Assembly: GCA_034766995.1 (NCBI GenBank)
Contig: CM068317.1
Coordinates: 49,252,425 to 49,316,424 of the forward strand
Source of the DNA: Acanthacorydalis orientalis
Taxonomy: Eukaryota; Arthropoda; Insecta; Megaloptera; Corydalidae
Direction of reading: 5' to 3'
DNA: 64,000 nucleotides
The translations under genes were made by a program, and so were the position numbers. Below are positions 60,378 to 64,000 of this stretch, piece by piece. Under the pieces are notes generated by a model. The model was not told the DNA's origin. It made no database searches and saw only the letters and a program-made list of their open reading frames with translations. Position 1 is the first letter of the stretch. Every line of letters starts with the position of its first letter.

Positions 60378-61912
60378 TGAATGTCGGTTGAATGAGAGGC
60401 TGTTGATTTATCTACCGAGTGTACAAAATATATTGACCGATTTAAAACTTATTTGATAAAAACTAATAGAATTACCAATGGAGAGTTGTTTTCTCTCTTT
60501 TTTTTGAATAGAAAGGCCAACTAAACAGTTTTCTTTCTATCTCAGCGCACTGAAGATAATGAAACCCTTATCGGAATGCACATAAACAAAAATCTAAAGA
60601 TGATAGATAATGTTTGATCGACCAAGATATGTTTTGGTGTATTGTGTGGAGCGAAAAATGAATTCAATTTCGAAAGTGAATCCAGCGACAAAGTCCGGAT
60701 TGTACTAGGTTTGTAAATTTAACCCTACAAAGAGTGAATGTCTATTTTAAGATTTTTCTCCCTTTCTCGTTCTCTACTTTCATAGTTAGTAATCTGTTAG
60801 CTGCGTATGACAAATGTGCTCGTGATAAAACTGAATTTGAGCAATAAGTTTTTTGGATTTTTTCGAAAAAATCAAATTCCACTTCGTTACAATTTCGTCC
60901 AGTTTTATAACAGGTGCATGTACTCTGTGTTTGACGAGTACGCTCGTCGTCCCTTCATTTTTGTAACACAATGTAGGTACATACTTTTAAAATAGGGCGA
61001 CACAGCTAACAGGTTAACATATAAGAACTAAAATGCATTTAAAAAATTCCAAACTTTGCATTTTTTATCAAATAATCAAACCTTACAGATATTGAAATGT
61101 GTCAAGAAAAATACAAGAGAGGAAGAACTGAGTATTGTAGTAAACAGTTCTAAATATTGTGAATGGAAAGATGGTTTTTACCGAACAGGGTTGATTTTTC
61201 TCGGAAAAAAACTTATTATCTGTACTTTTCCTCATTTTGGCAGCGTCAAGTTAGAGACAAACCTGAATCATCGAACATTTTCGACCAGAAAAATTATTCG
61301 CGGGGTGAAAATTCTTTTCTGTGGAATCTGCGTGCCGTGTTTGTAGGTTCCGATTTATATTTAAGGCTAATGCTTTATATAATGCATACATGTAATGATT
61401 AAAATAACAATGAAACGGGTAATGAATCCACATAATTTATATAAATTACATTCGAGCACTGATGGAAGTAATTGTGTGTTGTGTAGAACACACACACTCT
61501 TTTTCTCACCCTTTCTCTTTATCTCTCTGTGTGTGTATGCACAAATAGATAAAGAGAGAAAGAAAGAGAGATACGTGCGAATATAGCAGCCGGTATTACT
61601 GCTAATTTGACTTCATCGTACACAACGACGCGTGAAATTTTTTCCACACACATACATGCGTCCGTGCGATTTTTTCTCCCACCCCCAATATATAATTACA
61701 ATTACGTACCGGTGCACAACAGTCGGTACGAGCGGTGGCGGCGGCGGTGGTGGTAAATCGGGGTGCGCAGGACAAACGTAATGACCGTGCACGGCGGGTA
61801 GATACTCGCTGCTGTAGCTCATGTAGTGCGGGGTCACGGTGCCGCCGCTCAGGGTGCTCTGTCTTGACGCCGGCCGAGGTCGCTGGATACTCTCGTACTG
61901 CAACAATGAGAC
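34823..61912 (-). CDS. PDZ-PH-PH scaffold protein gene, 12 visible exons, 5'-incomplete
   Basis: The exons at 61912-61710, 58137-57965, 57689-57577, 53818-52869, 52801-52558, 52487-50382, 49990-49747, 47548-47366, 36862-36462, 35827-35443, 35069-34934 and 34874-34823 have AG/GT borders and join in frame, giving 1,729 residues plus TGA. Residues 1-1263 are Ser/Pro/Glu-rich and probably disordered. Residues 1264-1405 form a conserved-looking linker. A PDZ domain lies at about 1410-1485, PH1 at about 1505-1605 and PH2 at about 1629-1727. The order resembles Pdzph1 (PDZ and pleckstrin homology domains 1); CNK and ARHGAP21/23 also combine PDZ and PH but need SAM/CRIC or RhoGAP domains, not seen here. 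Expected role: a membrane-associated adaptor, PDZ binding C-terminal peptides and PH binding phosphoinositides. No enzyme domain is visible. The 5' end is missing. Confidence 0.88.
34934..35069 (-). CDS. PDZ-PH gene exon: middle of PH2
   Basis: Acceptor ATTCTTTCAG, donor GGAAAAG followed by GTACGA. It reads [20 protein letters not shown], then [19 protein letters not shown]. Phase 1 in, phase 2 out. A 59-nt intron separates it from the last coding exon. Confidence 0.93.
35443..35827 (-). CDS. PDZ-PH gene exon: end of PH1 and start of PH2
   Basis: 128 codons plus one base. Acceptor CAATTTTTAAAG, donor GCTTTCG followed by GTGAGA. It completes PH1 ([12 protein letters not shown], then the C-terminal helix [17 protein letters not shown] with the invariant Trp) and begins PH2 ([19 protein letters not shown], then [11 protein letters not shown]). 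Confidence 0.95.
36050..36310 (+). mobile_element. Possible mariner transposase N-terminal fragment
   Basis: In the intron between the PH exons the + strand reads [16 protein letters not shown], then W-I-L-R-V-K and [16 protein letters not shown]. This weakly resembles a mariner helix-turn-helix region, with stops. No ends are visible. Confidence 0.3.
36462..36862 (-). CDS. PDZ-PH gene exon: PDZ domain and start of PH1
   Basis: Acceptor CTCTGTTCAG, donor GACGCG followed by GTAAGG. The PDZ runs from [17 protein letters not shown]; the carboxylate-binding loop is the E-F-G-F-R-I segment (GLGF-like). [20 protein letters not shown] and [15 protein letters not shown] are the typical second half. 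PH1 begins [20 protein letters not shown] and breaks in the loop after [10 protein letters not shown]. Strong GC third-position bias supports coding. Confidence 0.95.
37560..37960. other. Intronic patch of balanced composition
   Basis: CpG-containing unique sequence within the large intron (for example GAACGACGGAACGGGGGC). No open frame or splice pair is convincing; possible regulatory DNA. Confidence 0.2.
38033..38112. repeat. Palindromic compound microsatellite (TA)(TC)(TA)(GA)
   Basis: A TC array, a TA array and then a GA array lie in direct succession, so the TC and GA blocks are inverted complements around a self-complementary TA core. Confidence 0.95.
38336..38800 (+). pseudogene. Mariner-type transposase pseudogene, N-terminal half
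   Basis: The 5' end looks like a terminal repeat (ACAAGGCGGGTTTTTAAAGT). About 140 bp later the + frame reads [19 protein letters not shown], then [19 protein letters not shown] and a displaced DDRRFG block. This is the N-terminal DNA-binding region of an insect mariner transposase group. It is broken by frameshifts, and the catalytic half and 3' end are missing. Confidence 0.6.
39052..39168 (-). CDS. Candidate cassette exon in the intron before the PDZ exon
   Basis: A 117-nt minus-strand block bounded by TTTTATCGACAG and AACG followed by GTAAAT. Both borders are phase 1, exactly what is needed to sit between the exons at 47366 and 36862 without shifting frame. It has no stop and would add 39 residues ([18 protein letters not shown], then [10 protein letters not shown]). 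The opposite strand is also open here and the polypyrimidine tract is weak, so it may be chance. Confidence 0.35.
39627..40138 (+). mobile_element. Family B mariner-derived element, full-length (512 bp)
   Basis: Best full-length copy. The ends are TAGGTACAAAAATTAATTCG and GCACTGTATTAATTTGTATA. It keeps the N-terminal transposase region (ACTTTTCGCATTTCAGCTGA) and the C-terminal region (GGTCCGAAAATGTATTAATA, then GGGATATTGTGAGGATTGAA) with nothing between. It is interrupted by stops. Confidence 0.8.
41240..42290 (+). pseudogene. Mariner transposase pseudogene, nearly full length
   Basis: Order along the + strand: [10 protein letters not shown] (N-terminal helix-turn-helix), an [13 protein letters not shown] GRPR linker, [38 protein letters not shown] (where the first catalytic Asp region should be), a decayed second half, and a P-K-D-Y-Y-L-F block. 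A terminal-repeat-like GGCGCCACCCTCGTATG lies near 42273. Multiple stops and frameshifts show it is inactive. It is a different lineage from families A and B. Confidence 0.7.
42440..42900. promoter_or_regulatory. Possible intronic conserved element
   Basis: Unique CpG-containing sequence (TTGCGTTCCATATGTTTATA, then CAGTGACTGAAATTAGTCGC) in AT-rich intron. The short + frame at 42660-42845 has no recognisable motif. Confidence 0.2.
42955..43110 (-). repeat. Family C repeat, left arm
   Basis: TAATTCATTTTTCGTCCTGC, AATTTTTGATTGTAGCTAAT and CGTTTCGATAGTATCATTCT blocks. Confidence 0.6.
43614..43675. repeat. (TA)n(TACA)n(GA)n microsatellite
   Basis: A TA array grades into CATA and then GA repeats. 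Confidence 0.95.
44195..44645. repeat. Family C palindromic repeat
   Basis: A left arm (AAAATGTTCAATAAATTTTT, then TCTCAGAACGCCAAGGTACAG) and a right arm (TTTTCTGTACATTGGAAC, then AGAAATGCGTATAAGCAATG) meet at about 44545. A separate degraded arm (GCTTTGATGATGATGG) lies at about 44230. The element abuts family B at 44659. Confidence 0.65.
44659..45054 (-). mobile_element. Family B mariner-derived element, minus orientation
   Basis: On + it opens AGGTGTAAAAAATCATTCAG and closes GATTTAATTTTTACATCTAA. Read on minus it gives the C-terminal transposase block after the N-terminal remnant, with the shared central deletion. Confidence 0.75.
45240..45990. other. CpG-rich patch with (CA)n inside the large intron
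   Basis: GC-elevated DNA with CACG/CACA low complexity. On minus, [20 protein letters not shown] is open near 45449, but its only donor-like site is phase 2, which does not fit the PDZ exon (needs phase 1). Possible alternative promoter or regulatory DNA. Confidence 0.25.
46375..46442. repeat. (CA)n(TA)n microsatellite
   Basis: A CA array runs into a TA array. Confidence 0.95.
46625..46950. repeat. Family C palindromic repeat, clearest copy
   Basis: The left arm (TTCATTCCACAAACAATAAA, TTATTTTTGATTATTGTTTA, AACGATGCCATTATCCTCAG) is followed with almost no spacer by the right arm (TTTTTTCTGTACCTTGGTGC, TGAAACGCATAAGCAACAAT, TTGAACATTTCTGACTAG). The arms are reverse complements over about 130 bp. 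Confidence 0.8.
47366..47548 (-). CDS. PDZ-PH gene exon preceding the PDZ domain
   Basis: Acceptor TTTTTAATAATAG, donor AGTTTCG followed by GTGAGT. It reads [20 protein letters not shown] and [18 protein letters not shown], a basic helical linker. Phase 1 in, phase 1 out. It is followed by a 10.5-kb intron holding most of the repeats between 37 and 47 kb. Confidence 0.88.
48160..48198. repeat. (TA)n microsatellite
   Basis: TA array in the intron between 47548 and 49747. Confidence 0.95.
48785..49035. repeat. Family C palindromic repeat
   Basis: The left arm (TTTCACTCCACAAACTTTAA) is shortened. The right arm is clear (TTTTTCTGTACCTTGATGCT, then TTGAACATTTTTTATCATAA and GTGATTTGTGTGATGAAAAA). 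Confidence 0.7.
49747..49990 (-). CDS. PDZ-PH gene exon
   Basis: Acceptor TAATTACAG, donor GACGAAG followed by GTAATG. It reads [19 protein letters not shown] and later [19 protein letters not shown], which is hydrophobic and looks folded, unlike the preceding exons. Phase 0 in, phase 1 out. Confidence 0.88.
50382..52487 (-). CDS. PDZ-PH gene largest exon (702 codons)
   Basis: Residues 562-1263. Acceptor ATTCGTTGCAG, donor GCGAAG followed by GTAAAT; phase 0 at both ends. Ser/Thr/Pro-rich, with clusters such as [19 protein letters not shown], acidic stretches, and a basic Arg/Lys tract near [19 protein letters not shown]. Near the C-terminal end [14 protein letters not shown] gives a C-x2-C-x2-C cluster with interspersed His that might bind a metal. 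The exon ends in a basic His/Arg/Tyr tail. Large + strand frames inside it are shadows. Confidence 0.92.
52558..52801 (-). CDS. PDZ-PH gene exon
   Basis: Acceptor TTCTATTAG, donor ATTCAG followed by GTATTT. One base completes an AGG codon, then 81 codons follow. It contains [20 protein letters not shown] and [10 protein letters not shown], a probable conserved helical motif within otherwise disordered protein. Confidence 0.87.
52869..53818 (-). CDS. PDZ-PH gene large exon, Ser/Glu-rich
   Basis: About 317 codons, open throughout (residues 164-480). Acceptor GAAATACTCAG, donor CTAAG followed by GTTTGT. Notable segments are [19 protein letters not shown], which looks structured, and RKRSVSMED, a basophilic-kinase-like serine site; SPP/SPE repeats suggest proline-directed phosphorylation. 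An ATG three codons in is a possible alternative start. A 272-codon frame on the opposite strand is its shadow. Confidence 0.9.
55580..56280 (-). pseudogene. PiggyBac transposase pseudogene with its 5' end
   Basis: On minus the element starts TTAACCCCCTGATCATTTAT, with a subterminal CTCGTCATG/GACGAGTATAC repeat. It then has an acidic N-terminal frame ([19 protein letters not shown]) broken by a frameshift, and a frame ending in [16 protein letters not shown]. The L-x-x-I-x-x-x-T-N-x-Y-A signature is typical of the start of the piggyBac transposase domain. The catalytic region is absent. Confidence 0.6.
56282..56400 (+). repeat. Family C repeat, right-arm fragment
   Basis: AATCAATAATGATTGATTAA, then GAGTTCATTTGTGAGAGTG and AATTCCGCAACAG. 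It directly abuts the piggyBac end. Confidence 0.5.
56550..56920 (-). promoter_or_regulatory. CpG-rich island, possible alternative promoter of the PDZ-PH gene
   Basis: The strongest GC/CpG block inside the gene. On minus, [19 protein letters not shown] opens a frame with donor-like sites (CCG/GTAGTT and GAAGAC/GTACGA) in phase 0, which would join correctly to the exon at 53818. This fits an alternative first exon, but neither donor is close to consensus. Confidence 0.35.
57024..57110. repeat. (TA)n microsatellite
   Basis: TA arrays with two TGTA interruptions. Confidence 0.95.
57300..57363. repeat. (TA)n microsatellite
   Basis: Continuous TA array about 210 bp from an exon. Confidence 0.95.
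57577..57689 (-). CDS. PDZ-PH gene exon
   Basis: Acceptor TTTTCTAG, donor CACCGA followed by GTAAGT (perfect). It reads [19 protein letters not shown] and [18 protein letters not shown]. Phase 1 in, phase 0 out. An ATG in favourable context (AAAAATGAAA) could serve as an internal start for a shorter isoform. Confidence 0.85.
57965..58137 (-). CDS. PDZ-PH gene exon
   Basis: Acceptor TTTTCAG, donor TTTTAG followed by GTGAGA. It reads [19 protein letters not shown] and later [11 protein letters not shown]. It starts with one base finishing a CGG codon and ends in phase 1. The [13 protein letters not shown] block looks conserved and phosphorylatable. Confidence 0.85.
58285..58990 (+). repeat. 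Family C copy with a tandem duplication of about 280 bp
   Basis: A left arm (TTTCATGTGATCATCGTTCT) is followed by two long direct units. They begin GAAATGCGCATAAAAACAGT (58413) and GAAATCTGCATAAAAGCAGT (58690). Each continues with TTTATTGAA-type text, a CAATACTTT/CGATACTTT block and an AAGAATT block. A third start is visible near 58985. Confidence 0.65.
59020..59560 (+). repeat. Family C copy with a tandemly repeated tail of about 180 bp
   Basis: After the right-arm marker GAACATTTTTGACCGGAAAT the unit (GTGTTCTACGGGGCGAACG, then CAATAATTGTCTCTTGTGAA) repeats as CATTTTCGACAAGAAATATT, GTGTTCTGTGAAGCGAAAG and CAACAATTGTCTCTTGTGAA. Confidence 0.65.
59886..59967. repeat. (TA)n microsatellite, about 80 bp
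   Basis: Longest uninterrupted TA array in the window. Confidence 0.95.
60301..60374. repeat. (TA)n microsatellite
   Basis: Continuous TA array after short CATA units. Confidence 0.95.
60528..60705 (+). repeat. Family C repeat, right arm
   Basis: TCTCAGCGCACTGAAGATAA, then CGGAATGCACATAAACAAAA and GTGTATTGTGTGGAGCGAAA. Confidence 0.6.
60786..61018. mobile_element. PiggyBac-like MITE
   Basis: Imperfect inverted ends: TCTGTTAGCTGCGTATGAC on the left and CGACACAGCTAACAGGTTAA on the right, with TTAA at the right edge. The interior has the palindrome GACGAGTACGCTCGTC, like the subterminal repeat of the piggyBac relic at 56.2 kb. Confidence 0.5.
61500..61575. repeat. CT/GA-rich imperfect inverted repeat
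   Basis: CTTTCTCTTTATCT and AGATAAAGAGAGAAAG face each other across a short TG-rich loop. Confidence 0.6.
61710..61912 (-). CDS. PDZ-PH gene, first visible exon (polyproline)
   Basis: Residues 1-67 of the visible protein. The acceptor GTATGTATGTGCAG lies immediately after a (TA)n array, and the donor is CACCG followed by GTACGT. It holds [12 protein letters not shown], an LPPPP-type ligand of Ena/VASP EVH1 or SH3 domains (known motif class; binding is inferred). It ends in phase 2 and joins the next exon. Because it opens with a splice site, translation must start upstream. Confidence 0.8.
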
Positions 61913-61918
61913 CTGCAC

Positions 61919-61920
<2 letters not shown>

Positions 61921-61971
<51 letters not shown>
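61921..61971. repeat. (TA)n microsatellite at a splice acceptor
   Basis: The TA array ends in (CATA)-type units (GTATGTATGT on minus) that run directly into the TGCAG acceptor of the exon starting at 61912. It therefore occupies the polypyrimidine tract and branch region. Confidence 0.9.
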
Positions 61972-61972
<1 letters not shown>

Positions 61973-61999
61973 CACACATATGTAAATAAGGGTGTGTTG

Positions 62000-63620
62000 G
62001 GACAACGCTGTAACGTTATACAATACCAAATATTATAACAAACCGATACAATGAAACTCTGACAGGGTGTAATTAATAGAGTCGTTTGTTTTCAATAGAG
62101 ACGGGGAGCTATTTATGACCGTGATATTAGTTTCGAATTTTTTATCAGTGCGCTTTTGAGAATACACGAGTGGCCCGTTCGAAATGTTGTCGAACGGGAC
62201 GAATAAATATGCGGAAATAAACATGGATCGAATGTAGATGTTCGGATTTATATTTCTAGTGAAATGATTGAATAGATGATTGAATGACGGACGAGACGTT
62301 CAGTTGTGGACGTTGTCAGATAAATGGTTTCTCGTCCGACGAGATTCGATAACGATGATATGAAAAGAGAAGACACATAGATGGATCGGTTGAGAAAATA
62401 ATATGTAGAAATTAGCAGAAACGAAATATAGAATTTCGAATTTATATATTTAGTGAAAGAAGAGAGGTGATGATTGAATGAGGGACGAGGTGTTCAGTCA
62501 CTAGAATTCTTTCAGGTGATTTTATTTAATAGCTATTGAATGCGAGATTCATATGAATTATTTTTAGCGAATAATTTATTTACAGTTAATATTGCATTAT
62601 TAATTAAATCATTTGGTTGAATGTGTTCAATTTAAAATTTTTATATGTTATTTTTCCCAATAAGAATGTGTTTAACACATGTTTTAAACATTAAAGTCTT
62701 TGATCAGTAAAATATATTTTAAGATTAATAGAAGAGTGTTTTCGAGAAACGAATCATTTTATTTTTTAAAAAATAAGTGTTTTCCTTTCCTATAAACTTA
62801 TATAAATTTGAAAACAGTGACCCTGTTTCGACACTTGAACTTTTCTGAACACGATTCGAGCACAACAGTCAGAAGAGGGGAAAAAAACAATTTTCGACGG
62901 AAAGCTGTTTACCGAACGTCGTTACAAGGGAATATTTTTATTAAAAGAGAAAATCGCCAGCGGCGGTTGTAATTTAATAATTTTTAGTATTCTTCTGCGA
63001 CCTCTGGATATATAGTTCGCCCTGTGTAGCGCGCGAAACAACCCTTTTTTCCTATCTCCGTCCGTATACATAAATTATAAAACAAATTCGTATTATTTTT
63101 ATGTAAATATCTCACTGAAATATTATTTTTAGAATATTAAACATAATATTCATTTAGTCGACACATCAAATATAAAGTATAAAGGTAAATAGAAGAAAGT
63201 CGCACACTACTCCCTCCCTCACACCCTCACTCTATCTTTCTCTTCCTCTCTCTCTCTCTCTTTATATAAATATATCAAATTTAATGCCATATTTACGTGG
63301 CGTTTCGAATATAAGATATATGTATGTCATAATGTAACTTCATACTGTAAATATTTACATAACTAAATTGGCGCAATAAACGTTTACCACAGAACTGGAG
63401 TTCGCAGTTCTGTCTCTGTCTCGTGCACGTTCTCTCTCGTACGCCAGTGCGTCTCCGCCGTGTTGTGTGTCAAACTTCGACGGCAATTAATATGAATAGT
63501 GCGGTCTCGTCGAACTGGCGCTAGTAAGGTGGATAGTGGGAAACGTTCGGCGAACGCAAACCGAACCGATAATGGATAAACGTACGGAACAGATGTATCT
63601 GTAACCGAAGGTACAGCTCA
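62000..63620. other. Sequence without a recognised gene
   Basis: AT-rich with short GC patches. An intervening exon is needed if the candidate exon at 63.7 kb joins the exon at 61.9 kb, but I could not find one. Two similar blocks (near 62236 and 62450: TTTATATTTCTAGTGAAATG versus TTTATATATTTAGTGAAAG, each then GATTGAATGA) form a loose direct repeat. Confidence 0.35.
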
Positions 63621-63636
63621 CATTAACTAGTCATAC

Positions 63637-63779
63637 AAAATTTATAGTCCAGGCCGGCGACGGTGTCGAACACGCGCCGCTGTTTCGAATTGCGGAATTG
63701 TTGCAGATGTTTCGGCGTCGACGACGGCGAGCGGCGGCGTATATTGGGATTCCTCGACCGGGGATTCAGTCTGTCGGTG
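63637..63779 (-). CDS. Candidate exon, strongly GC-biased at third positions
   Basis: After an acceptor-like CATTCACGCAG the minus frame reads RRRSPSSTPKHLQQFRNSK, then QRRVFDTVAGLDYKF. Third positions are overwhelmingly G or C, unlike the other two frames. It either ends at a donor-like TTTT/GTATGA in phase 1, or runs on to a stop four codons later as a terminal exon. The phase does not match the exon at 61912 directly, so it is either an upstream exon with one exon missing between, or the last exon of a neighbouring gene. Confidence 0.45.
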
Positions 63780-64000
63780 CTGCGTGAATGGATTTTGGAC
63801 GTTTTTAGAGTCTTTATTCGAAGATATTTCTTCTATACTCCCACAACGAGTCGAAATTGATCGAATCTATCATTTCCAGTATTTTTCCTTGTAAGTATTA
63901 GAAATAATCTTCCAGAAAATTCAAAAATAAGATATTTTATTCTTAGATTTCGAATCTAAAAAGATTCCGCTTGTTATACAAAAATGTGAGTCAGACAAAT

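Overview
This window is eukaryotic nuclear DNA, most likely from an arthropod and probably an insect. The reasons are GT-AG introns, a very AT-rich background, GC-rich codon third positions in the clearest exons, many mariner and piggyBac relics, and long (TA)n microsatellites. I cannot name the species. I recognised no rRNA, tRNA or CRISPR array.

Right half (34.8 to 61.9 kb, minus strand): one large split gene dominates. Twelve exons can be placed by splice sites, and all eleven exon-exon joins agree in reading phase. They give 1,729 codons and a stop, with no in-frame stop before it. The visible protein is a long, low-complexity, Ser/Pro/Glu-rich N-terminal part, then a conserved linker, a PDZ domain and two PH domains ending at the C-terminus. 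This domain order resembles the family called PDZ and pleckstrin homology domains 1 (Pdzph1). The first visible exon opens with a 3' splice site, so the true start lies further right, perhaps outside the window. A GC-rich exon candidate sits at 63.6 to 63.8 kb. A phase-compatible cassette exon candidate lies at 39.05 to 39.17 kb in the intron just before the PDZ exon.

Left half (0 to 34 kb): there are few convincing exons. The best is a minus-strand first coding exon at 20.66 to 20.74 kb, which encodes a signal peptide and ends in a consensus donor. Its GC-rich promoter region lies just upstream. Downstream exons of that gene were not identified. Several short CpG-rich islands (5.0-5.5, 6.4-6.9, 8.65-8.95, 14.7-15.2, 16.5-16.8, 18.0-18.2, 21.0-21.75, 23.75-24.3, 26.1-26.55 kb) stand out from the AT-rich background and may be exons, promoters or conserved regulatory DNA.

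Repeats explain much of the rest. Family A is a 562-bp mariner derivative in two opposite copies; one is inserted inside an older GIY-YIG retroelement remnant. Family B is a mariner derivative of up to about 510 bp that keeps the ends of a transposase but has lost its middle; about ten copies are visible. Family C is a palindromic element with about twenty copies. There are also two larger mariner pseudogenes, several TTAA-flanked piggyBac-type elements, and about thirty (TA)n arrays. Some repeats and one (TA)n array lie next to exons of the PDZ-PH gene and could affect its splicing.
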